A DNA stretch of 64,000 nt, taken from NCBI RefSeq assembly GCF_000314795.2, contig NZ_KB373314.1:469095-533094 (forward strand), written 5' to 3'. The position numbers and the translations under genes are program-made. Positions within the stretch are counted from its first letter, which is position 1; each line of letters begins with the position of its first letter. The notes below the pieces were generated by a model that saw only the letters and a list, made by a program, of their open reading frames with translations, made no database searches and was not told where the DNA came from. The stretch comes from Streptococcus sp. F0442. GTDB lineage: Bacteria > Bacillota > Bacilli > Lactobacillales > Streptococcaceae. Below, one piece after another: positions 9,476 to 17,695 of the stretch.

Positions 9476-9510
9476 CTCCTAGGACCTATAGCTTCCTAGG
9501 AGATTTTTTT
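9476..9510 (+). terminator. Intrinsic terminator of the amylase gene
   Basis: CTCCTAGGA/TCCTAGGAG stem followed by seven T, 18 bases after the amylase stop. Confidence 0.85.
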
Positions 9511-9607
9511 CCTGTAAAAATTTTATAGGAAATACAGTTTCATTTTAGCACTATGAGAAAACGCTGTCAATGGGTATCGCGTCTATTTGAGAGAAATAAA
9601 GAGCATC

Positions 9608-9641
9608 AAAAAAAACTCGTTTTCCAGTTTGGAAAACGAGT
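9608..9641 (-). terminator. Intrinsic terminator of trxA
   Basis: An 11-bp perfect stem (ACTCGTTTTCC/GGAAAACGAGT) on the minus strand is followed by seven T, just after the trxA stop. Confidence 0.85.
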
Positions 9642-9648
9642 CTTCTTT

Positions 9649-9963
9649 TTAGCTCAATTCTGCAATGATTTCTTTTAATTGGGCTTTCGTATGAACTCCA
9701 GCTACTTGTTTGACAACTTGTCCATCTTTTTTAAAGAGAAGAGTTGGGATCGACATGATACCGAATTGACGCGCTGTGTTTGGATTTTCATCGACATCCA
9801 TCTTGCAGATTTTCAAATCATCTTCATGTACTTCTTCTGCCAACTGATCCAAGATTGGAGCTTGCATGCGGCATGGACCACACCAAGTTGCCCAAAAGTC
9901 AATCAAGACAAGCCCTTGGCTGGTTTCTTGTTCAAAAGTTGCATCTGTAATTACGTGTGCCAT
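9649..9963 (-). CDS. trxA: Thioredoxin
   Basis: At 104 residues it has the active site WCGPC (Cys28/Cys31), the FWATW lead-in and the cis-Pro loop SIPTLLF. It is a cytosolic disulfide reductant serving ribonucleotide reductase, peroxidases and repair enzymes. A GGAGG box four bases before the ATG fixes the start. It is a single-gene unit: its own terminator follows, and a perfect 15-bp palindrome sits just upstream of the ribosome site, which may be a regulatory target. Confidence 0.96.
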   Translation of the reverse strand: MAHVITDATFEQETSQGLVLIDFWATWCGPCRMQAPILDQLAEEVHEDDLKICKMDVDENPNTARQFGIMSIPTLLFKKDGQVVKQVAGVHTKAQLKEIIAELS

Positions 9964-9977
9964 ATTTCCTCCTTTTT

Positions 9978-9992
9978 CAGTAGTGACTACTG
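9978..9992. promoter_or_regulatory. Perfect palindrome in the trxA leader
   Basis: CAGTAGT-G-ACTACTG, seven perfect base pairs around one central base, directly upstream of the trxA Shine-Dalgarno. It could be a repressor operator or a short mRNA hairpin; the cognate factor is unknown. Confidence 0.4.
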
Positions 9993-10060
9993 ATTCTGCA
10001 TTTCTACTTTTATTTTACACTAAATGATGCCATTTTAGAAATATTTGCTACGGTTACTCT

Positions 10061-13000
10061 TTACGCCTCTTCTTTCTTCTTGCGCCAAAAAATGAGACTA
10101 GAAGCTGTCAAGGTAATCACACCTAAGAGACCCAGAGCATGGTCTTTGTTCCCTGTTTGTGGAAGCGTATGGTTTAGATGTTCTCCTCCTGCTGTAGAGT
10201 TGGTAGCAGGAAAATCTTCTACCAATCCTGGTGAAACAAATTGAGGGCCATAGGATACTGTTACTGAATGATGAGGTTGCTCTTGTGTAGCTGATCCTGT
10301 CTTCATCTCCTCTACCTTGTCAGGAATAGTTGGGCTTGGTTGGACAAGATGTTCTGGGGTTGGAAGGATATATTCCTCCTTGTCGTGTACTTCTGGTGCT
10401 ACTAGAGCAGATCCTTCAACTTCTGGCAGGTTTGCATAGTCTGTATCGCTTGCACTTGGTAAATAGCTTGCCTTTTGGGCGCGGGTCTTTTCGACAATTG
10501 GAATCGCCGCCTGGATAGAATCTGTCTTGAAGCTCACTTCATATGGATGCTCCACCGTTAAATCAGACGGGTCATAGGTGTTAAAGACTAGAGCTAACTT
10601 GTGACCTTTTTTAACCGTATAGAGATTTGGTTGGAGATAAACGGTGTAATCGTGGTATTCCCCAACTTTTGGCTCGATACTAGCTCGTGAACTTGCTGAA
10701 TCGTAGCCGGACTCAGGATTGGCAAGGTTGATCCATCCTTTAGCGATCACCTTGTACTTGGTCTTGATGGTTTCGTATTCGGCTACAGATAAGTTGCTTA
10801 AATTGCTTCCCATCCAGAAACCATCTGCTGTTTTATCTTGCTTGACGCTACCATTTCCCACCACGTCAAAGTCCTCATCTGCCACGTCTATCAAGAGGGC
10901 GTTGATTTGGAAATTCTTTCCTTGACCCTTGGCTAGAGCTGCCTTGAAACGAACGGGAATATGGCCCTTGATCGTAGTGTCCTCAGTGACATCCGAAACA
11001 AAGGTCAGATTAGCCTTAGAAGAGGCTTTGCTGACTGTTTCATTACGGTTAGCGATCTCAACACCCGCAGCCGCATAGTCACTTGAAATGGTTTCTTCCA
11101 AGCGTTTCGACTGAGCATTCAAGAAGAGACGTTGACTGCTCTTCCAGTTATCATAGCTGGTCCACTTACTTGGATCATAGTTGTTTTGAGCTAGAACTGC
11201 TGGCAAACTTTCGATGTGATTGTCCACACCATAGAGGTAATGGGTCAGCCAGGTATTGAGTAGGTCATAGAAATCTTGGCCCTTGGCGGTGATCCCATAG
11301 CCACGAGACATCGCTGCTGGATAGACGTGATCCCCTTGGTGGAGATAGAGCTTGACATCTTGGCCTGCTTTCTTGAGGGCATCGTACATAAGTTCAAAAT
11401 GCTTGGTCTTGACATTGTCATCATTCAAGCCATGGACGATCAGGGCGCTGGTCTTGAGATTTTCTGGATGAAGGGTATAATCCCGCTCCTTCCAGACATC
11501 ACTGTAGTTGCGATCATGAGCGTACTGGTCCTTATTCAATTGGTTGATGTAGTTGGAATAGTTTTGCCAAATCCCTGCCCAATCGTCTTGGTCCAGCATC
11601 CGCGTGCTAACGTAGAGGGAGAGCCATGAAAGGTCACTATAAGGTGCATTGCCAAATTGGGTCCCTTGGCTATTGAAATAATCATACCAAGAAGCAATCC
11701 CTGCTGCTGGAACGATGGTCTTTAGGCCTTCTACGCCAGTCGCTGCCACACCAAAGGTTGTGGTGCCAGCCCAGGATAGACCGGTCATTGCGACATTGCC
11801 ACTTGCCCAGTCTGCCTTGATTTCGATATTGCTTGTCTTATCGGTGTAGGCTTTGCGTTTGCCATTGACCCATTCGATGATATTCTTGAAGGCATTGATT
11901 TCGAGGTCAGACCCTGTCGTGTTAAATCCTTCTGATCCCTTGGTCCCAAGTCCAGCGCTTGAGATAAAGGCATAGCCTCTGACCAAGAAATAGTCGTACC
12001 AGTTGAGATCTTCGTAGTCATAGATATACTCGTAGGGACTGTAGTAGTACCAATCCGATGCTTTGGCTTTTTTCGCTGCTTCTACTGTTGTTTCACTGGC
12101 GACTGCTTGGCGTTTAGCTGGTTGCTCCCGCAACTTCTTCATGTCGTAGGATCCATCTGTCGGCAAGCCCAGACTTTCAAGAGTCACATAGTTTTCATCC
12201 AAGGTTCCCGCTACGTAAGGACGCGCTTCCAGAATGGTTGCTGCCTTAAAATCCCCTTGAGCGACTGCTTTTGGTAATTGAACAATGGCTTTGACTAAGT
12301 CAGGCTTGCCATCTGCATCGGTATCGTAGTCCGTTTCGACATAGACTGGGAAGCGTACAATTTGGCTGTCTTCATATTTGTAGTCTTGGTCTTCTTTTTC
12401 TCCCGTCGTATAAGGGAAAATCGGCTGGGCACGACCATTTAAAAAGAGCGGGCTTTTCTTTTCAGCACGATAGGCATCGTAGAGTTTCTTAGCTCTTTCG
12501 TACATCTTGGCCAATTCTGGCTGACTAACCTTACGAGTCAGATCTTCTGATTTTTCAATCAAGCCTAAACTCTTGGCAAAGCGTTCGCGATCTGCTTGGC
12601 TTTGGCCCAATTGGCTAGGATCTGTTGCTGCCCATTGAAGCAAGCCATTAACAGCATCCTGGACAGTCAACTCTTTAGAGCTCTGATCCGCTGCAAGGGT
12701 CGAATCTGTGACCTTTGCCAAATCCTGACTTGTTGCCGGTGCTTCTGAAGTAGGAGTGGATTGAGGTCCAGCTTCCCTATTTGTTGCTGCTGGAGTTGCT
12801 ACTGGGACAGTAGGCTCACTTAGGGCTGTGTGGGCTTCTCTTGTAGGAGCTACTTGATTGGCACCTGCCGCCCGAACCAACGAGGCCTCACTTGAGCTTA
12901 TCCCTTCTTCACTAGAGCTAGTGCTTGTGTCGCTTGCTGTCGGTGTTGCTTCAGTAGATGGAGCATGGACCACTTCTGTCGATGGGGCTAACTCTTCTGT

Positions 13001-13090
13001 CTGCTCATCTGCTGCTACTACTTGGTGCAAAACCATTGGCGCGAGCAGTAAGCTTGATGCGACAATGGAAACCATTGTTTTCTTTTTCAT
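10061..13090 (-). CDS. Cell-wall-anchored Xaa-Pro dipeptidyl-peptidase (S15 family)
   Basis: The protein is about 1009 residues. A signal peptide (about 1-27, ending VVAA) precedes a Ser/Thr/Pro-rich linker to about 150, an S15 catalytic alpha/beta-hydrolase core and a C-terminal beta domain. The C-terminus has LPQTG at about 976, a hydrophobic segment and RRKKKEEA-type charged tail, so sortase A should anchor it. Catalytic residues are visible in GLSWAGT (Ser near 435), VHGLNDDN (Asp near 553) and HQGDHVYP (His near 588). It should release X-Pro dipeptides from proline-rich host peptides outside the cell, matching the oligopeptide-binding lipoprotein next door. ATG 13090 is chosen for its AAGGAG box. 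Confidence 0.9.
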   Translation of the reverse strand: MKKKTMVSIVASSLLLAPMVLHQVVAADEQTEELAPSTEVVHAPSTEATPTASDTSTSSSEEGISSSEASLVRAAGANQVAPTREAHTALSEPTVPVATPAATNREAGPQSTPTSEAPATSQDLAKVTDSTLAADQSSKELTVQDAVNGLLQWAATDPSQLGQSQADRERFAKSLGLIEKSEDLTRKVSQPELAKMYERAKKLYDAYRAEKKSPLFLNGRAQPIFPYTTGEKEDQDYKYEDSQIVRFPVYVETDYDTDADGKPDLVKAIVQLPKAVAQGDFKAATILEARPYVAGTLDENYVTLESLGLPTDGSYDMKKLREQPAKRQAVASETTVEAAKKAKASDWYYYSPYEYIYDYEDLNWYDYFLVRGYAFISSAGLGTKGSEGFNTTGSDLEINAFKNIIEWVNGKRKAYTDKTSNIEIKADWASGNVAMTGLSWAGTTTFGVAATGVEGLKTIVPAAGIASWYDYFNSQGTQFGNAPYSDLSWLSLYVSTRMLDQDDWAGIWQNYSNYINQLNKDQYAHDRNYSDVWKERDYTLHPENLKTSALIVHGLNDDNVKTKHFELMYDALKKAGQDVKLYLHQGDHVYPAAMSRGYGITAKGQDFYDLLNTWLTHYLYGVDNHIESLPAVLAQNNYDPSKWTSYDNWKSSQRLFLNAQSKRLEETISSDYAAAGVEIANRNETVSKASSKANLTFVSDVTEDTTIKGHIPVRFKAALAKGQGKNFQINALLIDVADEDFDVVGNGSVKQDKTADGFWMGSNLSNLSVAEYETIKTKYKVIAKGWINLANPESGYDSASSRASIEPKVGEYHDYTVYLQPNLYTVKKGHKLALVFNTYDPSDLTVEHPYEVSFKTDSIQAAIPIVEKTRAQKASYLPSASDTDYANLPEVEGSALVAPEVHDKEEYILPTPEHLVQPSPTIPDKVEEMKTGSATQEQPHHSVTVSYGPQFVSPGLVEDFPATNSTAGGEHLNHTLPQTGNKDHALGLLGVITLTASSLIFWRKKKEEA

Positions 13091-13124
13091 GTCAGTCTCC
13101 TTACATTTTGTAATCAATATAGCT

Positions 13125-13153
13125 ATTATACTATGTAAGCGCTTTTATATCAA
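13125..13153 (-). promoter_or_regulatory. Promoter of the surface Xaa-Pro peptidase
   Basis: On the minus strand TTGATA and TATAAT are 17 bases apart, an excellent housekeeping promoter. A cre-like site fills the spacer. Confidence 0.75.
13134..13147 (-). promoter_or_regulatory. cre-like CcpA site
   Basis: TGTAAGCGCTTTTA matches the cre consensus with one deviation. It sits between the -35 and -10 boxes of the surface peptidase promoter, which predicts carbon-catabolite repression. Confidence 0.65.
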
Positions 13154-13164
13154 TTTCTTTCCAA

Positions 13165-13192
13165 GAAAAAATCGAGGCAAATTTGCCTCGAT
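13165..13192 (-). terminator. Intrinsic terminator of the oligopeptide-binding gene
   Basis: ATCGAGGCAAA/TTTGCCTCGAT perfect stem with T-run on the minus strand, ten bases past the stop of the peptide-binding lipoprotein gene. Confidence 0.85.
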
Positions 13193-13202
13193 CTAAAGAT
13201 AC

Positions 13203-15188
13203 TTATTTCACATGATCTTTTAATTCTTCTTGAGCTTTTTGGTTAGACTCTGCTTGCTCTTTCTTCCATTTTTCAAGAGCTTTGTTATAGTCTTCGGTTG
13301 TTACAGGCTTGTCTTGAAGCTTCATGCCTTTATAGACAACGTTGTCTTTCCCTTTACCACCGGTCCAGCCGAATGGTGCTGAGAATGGTTCTACACGAGT
13401 CAAGAATGGACGACCAGTCTTAGATGTTGTAGGAATTACCAAGGCACTATCTGTCAACCAAGCTTGAGCTGCTGCATATTTCTCAAAACGTTTGTTAAGA
13501 TCCTTTGTTTCAGCTCCTGCTTCCGTTATCATCTTCTCAAAGTCGTACAAGCCAACTTTCTTAGCTGCCTCATTGTTTTCGCTTGGATCAAATCCAAGGA
13601 AAGTCTTAGTATTTTCACCAGATGAAGCTTTCAAGATATCCATGTAAGTTGATGGGTCTTGGTAGTCAGGGCTCCATCCAACATTATCTGAGATATCCCA
13701 GTCTTCGTCTTCTGCTTTAGCAGCAAAGAGGGTTACGTTCAAGAGATCTTCTTTTGATATCATATGGATATCGACAACAACGTTGTCTTTTCCAAGTGAG
13801 CTTTCAACTGATTGTTTGAAGGATTGAGCACGTTGTACTTTAGATGGGGTCGATTGGTCTACTGGCATATCCAAGTGGATTGGGAATTTCACACCATCTG
13901 ATTCAAGTGCAGATTTAGCTTTCGCAAACTCTTCTTTGGCTTGTTTTGCGTTGTAAAGACCATTTTGACCATCATCAAGATTTGCATCTTTCCACTCGTC
14001 TCCATAAGTCACCAACTCAGTTTTAACCATTTCACCAAAGGTCTTGCCATCTGCTTGAACGAATGTAGGTGGGATGTAGAGGTTACGGATCAGTTTGCTT
14101 GCTCCATCTTTACCATTTGCTTGGGCAGCATAAGATTTACGGTCAAAGGCAAAGCTGATCGCTTGACGGAAGTCCTTGTTCAAAAGAGCTTTCTTAGTAG
14201 ATGATTTTTCTTCATCTGTTGTTTTTTTAGTGTACTTGTATGACTGACGGTCGATATTAACCCCGATCACGAAGGTGCTGGCATCTTGTGGAGTGTAGAT
14301 GATTTCATCTTTAAACTTCTTAGCTTGGTCTGTAAATCCAGGTCCAGTTGGGAACAATTTAGCAAGGCTAAGAGCGTTGTCCTCAAATGAATTGGCCATT
14401 TTACTTTGGTCTTGACCATCATAATACTCTAGCTTAACATCTGTGACGTGAACATTGTCTTTATCCCAGTAGTTTTCATTCTTGCTCATCTCGATAGATG
14501 ATTTAGAAGTGAAGCTCTTCAAGATGTAAGGACCATTGTAAAGAAGGGAGCTTGTATCACTTGCTTGGGCGAATTTATCCCCTTTTGATTTCACGAATTT
14601 CTCGTTGACTGGGAAGGTAATTCCAAGAGTCAACTTAGAATTCCAGAAAGGCTCTGCCTGGTTCAAAGTAACTTGAAGGGTATGATCATCAACTGCTTTA
14701 ATTCCTACAGCAGAGAAATCTTTATTTTTTCCGCTGACGTAGTCATTCAAGCCTTTGATAGAATCTTGGATAATGTAGAGCATTTCTGATTTGTTATCAG
14801 CCGCATATTTGATTCCTGTTACGAAATCTTTAGCTGTTACATCTGCGTACTCTTCTCCTTCTGAATCATACCATTTGGCATCATCACGAAGTTTATAGGT
14901 ATAAGTCAAACCATCTTGAGAAACTGTCCAATCTTTTGCAAGAGAAGGAATCAAATTTCCATACTTGTCATTTTCAAACAAACCATCAATCAAGTTCCCT
15001 GTGATTTCATGGGTTGCTGCTTTACCAGATGTGATATAGTTCAAGTTTTCAGGCTCCGTCTCATAGACATATGAGAATTTTTGGCCGTTGCTTGAACTAG
15101 ATGATTTAGAACCACCAGAACAAGCCGCTAGGATACCTGCTGAAAGGAGAGCAACTCCCGCAAGTGCGATGACATTTCTTTTTTTCAT
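13203..15188 (-). CDS. Oligopeptide ABC transporter substrate-binding lipoprotein (AliA/AmiA/OppA type)
   Basis: The mature start is set at ATG 15188, with an AAGGAG box; the in-frame extension upstream lacks one. At 661 residues it has a lipoprotein signal (GILAACSGG, lipidated Cys23) and an SBP family 5 body characteristic of streptococcal AliA/AliB/AmiA. It captures oligopeptides at the membrane surface and passes them to an Opp/Ami permease that is not encoded here. Orphan Ali genes of this kind are common in streptococci and share the Ami permease. An extended -10 (TGTGGTATAAT, about 15225-15235) lies upstream and a terminator follows, so it is monocistronic. Confidence 0.92.
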   Translation of the reverse strand: MKKRNVIALAGVALLSAGILAACSGGSKSSSSSNGQKFSYVYETEPENLNYITSGKAATHEITGNLIDGLFENDKYGNLIPSLAKDWTVSQDGLTYTYKLRDDAKWYDSEGEEYADVTAKDFVTGIKYAADNKSEMLYIIQDSIKGLNDYVSGKNKDFSAVGIKAVDDHTLQVTLNQAEPFWNSKLTLGITFPVNEKFVKSKGDKFAQASDTSSLLYNGPYILKSFTSKSSIEMSKNENYWDKDNVHVTDVKLEYYDGQDQSKMANSFEDNALSLAKLFPTGPGFTDQAKKFKDEIIYTPQDASTFVIGVNIDRQSYKYTKKTTDEEKSSTKKALLNKDFRQAISFAFDRKSYAAQANGKDGASKLIRNLYIPPTFVQADGKTFGEMVKTELVTYGDEWKDANLDDGQNGLYNAKQAKEEFAKAKSALESDGVKFPIHLDMPVDQSTPSKVQRAQSFKQSVESSLGKDNVVVDIHMISKEDLLNVTLFAAKAEDEDWDISDNVGWSPDYQDPSTYMDILKASSGENTKTFLGFDPSENNEAAKKVGLYDFEKMITEAGAETKDLNKRFEKYAAAQAWLTDSALVIPTTSKTGRPFLTRVEPFSAPFGWTGGKGKDNVVYKGMKLQDKPVTTEDYNKALEKWKKEQAESNQKAQEELKDHVK

Positions 15189-15224
15189 GTAAAACTCCTT
15201 AAGAAATTTTAAGTTTATTTTAAG

Positions 15225-15235
15225 ATTATACCACA
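15225..15235 (-). promoter_or_regulatory. Extended -10 promoter of the peptide-binding gene
   Basis: TGTGGTATAAT on the minus strand with a weak -35; it precedes the lipoprotein start by about 37 bases. Confidence 0.55.
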
Positions 15236-15287
15236 AAGAATTTCAGAAGGAAAGAAATTGTCAGAAAATTATTTTTTTTTCGAAAAA

Positions 15288-15467
15288 GAGAGTGGGACAG
15301 AAATCAGTAATTCGTTAGAATTCGATTTCGTCGTCCCACCTCCGCACAGTTGAGTAGGGCTGTAAAAGCTGATGAAATCAGCGTAGTAAAGCCCACTCAA
15401 CCACTGCGTCTTGCTCGACAATCCAAAAACAATTAAGAGGCTAGGACTTTTGTCCCAGCCTCTTTTT
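15288..15467 (+). repeat. Structured intergenic repeat, copy B (plus orientation)
   Basis: Same element as 3520-3699 and 53104-53278. It holds the GTGGGAC/GTCCCAC stem, the TTGAGTAGGGCT/AGCCCACTCAA stem with inner GCTGAT/ATCAGC, and the final GAGGCTAGGAC hairpin at 15437-15462 followed by TTTTT. It fills most of the 327-bp gap between the peptide-binding gene and the M42 peptidase gene. Confidence 0.85.
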
Positions 15468-15515
15468 ATTTTCGGTTAAAACTAATTTGAGACTTTCCTT
15501 AGGTGAGTACGGACG

Positions 15516-16559
15516 TCAGCGAACTTCTACCAAGTCGCTCTTGAGGTAGGCATCGACCATGCGCTCTGTTGCGACTACAGAATCCAAGTGGGTCCGCTCA
15601 TATGAGTGGCTGGACTCGATCCCTGCCCCGAGAAGAGCGTGTTTCACTTCTGCTCCTGCGCTCATAGCTGCAGAGGCATCTGATCCATAGAAAGGATAGA
15701 TATCCAACTTATAAGGGATTTCTTGGGCTTTTGCCAAGGCTACCAAATGCTGACGGAATTCGTAGTGATACGGTCCTGAAGCGTCTTTGACACAGATGGA
15801 TACCGTGTATTCATCTGTCGCTTGGTCATCTCCCATAGCCCCCATATCCACTGCCAAGTACTCTACCACTTCAGACGGGATACTAGAATTAGCTCCATGC
15901 CCCACTTCTTCAAAGACTGAAAAGGCAAAGGTAGTCGTTACTGGCAATTGAATATTCTCTTCCTTGTAGACGCGCAGAAGATTCAAGAGAATCGCTGCAC
16001 TCACCTTGTCATCCAAGTGACGAGATTTGATAAAGCAGGTGTCTGTCACAATGGTCCGTGGATCAAAGCTGACAAAATCACCCACTTCAATGCCAAGGGC
16101 ACGGGTTTCTTTCTCATTGGTCACTTTTTCATCCAGACGGACTTCCATATTGTCCTGAGTCCGCTCGACAGTTCCCGCATCCTTGTAGACGTGGCAAGAA
16201 GTCTGATGGACCAAAATTGTCCCCGAATGGGTCTTTCCTGTATTGGCTACATGGACTGTACAATTTTCCCCTTCAATCATATTCCAAGGGAAACCACCGA
16301 TACGGTCTAGTTTGAGGCGACCATCTGCTTTCACAGCGCGGACAATAGCCCCTAAGGTATCCACATGGGCTGTGACATAGCGTTGCTTGTCTGTGATCAC
16401 ACCAGGCACGGTCACATTTACCCCACCCTTAGCAGTCCGAGTTACTTCGTACCCAAAGCCTTCAATGGTGTTGACCAAGTAGTCTGCGATCTCACGTGTA
16501 AAACCGGTCGGTGAAGGAATGGCTGTCAATTCCTGCAAATAAGTCACTGTCTGATTCAT
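15516..16559 (-). CDS. M42-family aminopeptidase (glutamyl aminopeptidase/endoglucanase-like)
   Basis: This is a 347-residue dimetal aminopeptidase of the M42 family, which assembles into tetrahedral complexes in the cytosol. Ligand and catalytic motifs visible are AHVDTLGAIV (His and Asp, about 65), SRHLDDKVSA (bridging Asp, about 180), FEEVGHGAN (catalytic Glu pair, about 215) and the late His in SSHSYERTH. It trims peptides delivered by importers, fitting the neighbouring surface peptidase and peptide-binding lipoprotein. It differs at the N-terminus from the pneumococcal PepA sequence I recall, so the exact specificity is left open. Confidence 0.88.
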   Translation of the reverse strand: MNQTVTYLQELTAIPSPTGFTREIADYLVNTIEGFGYEVTRTAKGGVNVTVPGVITDKQRYVTAHVDTLGAIVRAVKADGRLKLDRIGGFPWNMIEGENCTVHVANTGKTHSGTILVHQTSCHVYKDAGTVERTQDNMEVRLDEKVTNEKETRALGIEVGDFVSFDPRTIVTDTCFIKSRHLDDKVSAAILLNLLRVYKEENIQLPVTTTFAFSVFEEVGHGANSSIPSEVVEYLAVDMGAMGDDQATDEYTVSICVKDASGPYHYEFRQHLVALAKAQEIPYKLDIYPFYGSDASAAMSAGAEVKHALLGAGIESSHSYERTHLDSVVATERMVDAYLKSDLVEVR

Positions 16560-16846
16560 AATGCCTCCAAATGTGTTTTTCTTTATTCTAGCATGAAATA
16601 GGTAGAATAGCTAGAGGAGAGGTTACAGGTTGGAGTTTTTCAACTCTTCTCACACTTGCATTAGGAGAAGGCCAGAGTTCTATTTATATTTTCAACACAT
16701 TTTGGGGGAAATTCATCTAGTGCACCTAAAGTAAAAAAAGAAACTTGTCCACAACTAACGGTGTCTAAACAAGTTCCACGCAGGCTATTTCAATGGTGAT
16801 ACATAATTATCAGGATAAAATATGATGTAATTTTTGACAATATCTG

Positions 16847-17072
16847 TTATACTACCTCAGTTATGTTTCTCCACTTATGGAGATAGAAGGTTTCAGACTT
16901 GAGAACAGAGTGAAACCATTCGATACAGCCATTATCTGCTATTTCGCCTCTTTTCTGAGAATTCTTACACTCCTGTTTCCAGCGATAAAGGTGGAGCGTT
17001 TGACGCCGAAACATTCTAAAATAATAGATACAGGACACGTTTTCTTATACTCTTCTACTAGCTTGATAAGAC
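16847..17072 (-). pseudogene. IS3-family transposase orfB relic
   Basis: Minus-strand fragments read TCPVSIILECFGVKRSTF, then after a one-base shift RWKQECKNSQKRGE. That is joined directly to DNGCIEWFHSVLKSE, the end of the integrase core around its last acidic residue. Most of the catalytic domain is missing, so it cannot transpose. Confidence 0.65.
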
Positions 17073-17350
17073 TTACTTTGTCGATTCTCTTATCAAGTTC
17101 TGATACTTTTTTAGTAATTCTACCTGCAAACGTAACTGTTCTACTTCAGATAATTGTTTCATCCCTTTACCATAAGTATATTGTTTCCCCACAGGTTGGT
17201 GGAAACGGTACAATTCATCATTCTGATACCATTGCCACCAAGTCTTGGCCTGACTAGCATTTTTGATGCTGAGGGTATCCATGATAACTTTATTTGATTT
17301 GCCTGCCTTCTTCATTTCGATACAGGCTGCTTAGTTTCTACTGAATATGC
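17073..17350 (-). pseudogene. IS3-family transposase orfA, frameshifted
   Basis: The 80-residue open part contains the helix-turn-helix (SNKVIMDTLSIKNASQAKTW) and a leucine-zipper-like end (LSEVEQLRLQVELLKK), as expected of IS3 orfA. The first residues (KAYSVETKQ) lie in another frame: one base appears lost near 17325. A non-functional remnant. Confidence 0.7.
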
Positions 17351-17556
17351 TTTTTGACCATAACAAAACACCCCTGTTTCTAGTTTACCAGAATTCAACA
17401 GGAGTGTTTTCTTGTGTCTCATTTTATGGGTGCAGTGCCGACCCTAGGGATTCTTTCGTTCTCATATATACGTCATTAGTATAGGCTAATTTGATTTAAA
17501 TTCCAAGAGAAATAACATTTTACATAAAAATCAGTGGGTATTTTACAATTTTTGCA

Positions 17557-17562
17557 TATAAT
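17557..17562 (+). promoter_or_regulatory. -10 element upstream of gshAB
   Basis: TATAAT preceded by T-rich sequence; the predicted transcript start (~17569) falls at the first base of the long-range stem in the leader. No convincing -35 box is visible. Confidence 0.4.
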
Positions 17563-17570
17563 AGAGCTAA

Positions 17571-17643
17571 AAAACAACTGGTTTTAAGAATTCTTATCTG
17601 AAACATTCGGAAATTCCCCTTAACCGTAGCGGAAAGTTGTTTT
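17571..17643 (+). promoter_or_regulatory. Structured 5' leader of gshAB
   Basis: AAAACAACT (17571-17579) pairs with AGTTGTTTT (17635-17643), enclosing TAAGAATTCTTA (a perfect palindrome) and a CCG/CGG mini-hairpin. The element lies at the presumed 5' end of the mRNA and is followed by U/C-rich sequence. It resembles a cis-regulatory RNA or attenuator, but I do not recognise a known class. Confidence 0.4.
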
Positions 17644-17695
17644 CTTCTCCTATTTATAATAGACTATCACTAACATTAGATGAAAAGGTGACTCT

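Larger units (their letters stand above)
16721..17434 (-). mobile_element. Decayed IS3-family insertion sequence
   Basis: About 714 bp, roughly half a full IS3 element, bounded by TGCACC ends in inverted orientation (16721 and 17434). It carries an orfA with a one-base deletion near 17325 and an orfB reduced by a frameshift (near 16978) and a large internal deletion. A 14-bp hairpin with one mismatch (17365-17378/17397-17410) lies just inside the upstream end, as many IS elements have to block outside transcription. No clear target duplication is visible. Confidence 0.7.

Noticed and set aside
16877..17257. 126-codon plus-strand frame over the IS3 relic
   Set aside because: Opposite to the transposase remnants, which explain the sequence; no start signal.
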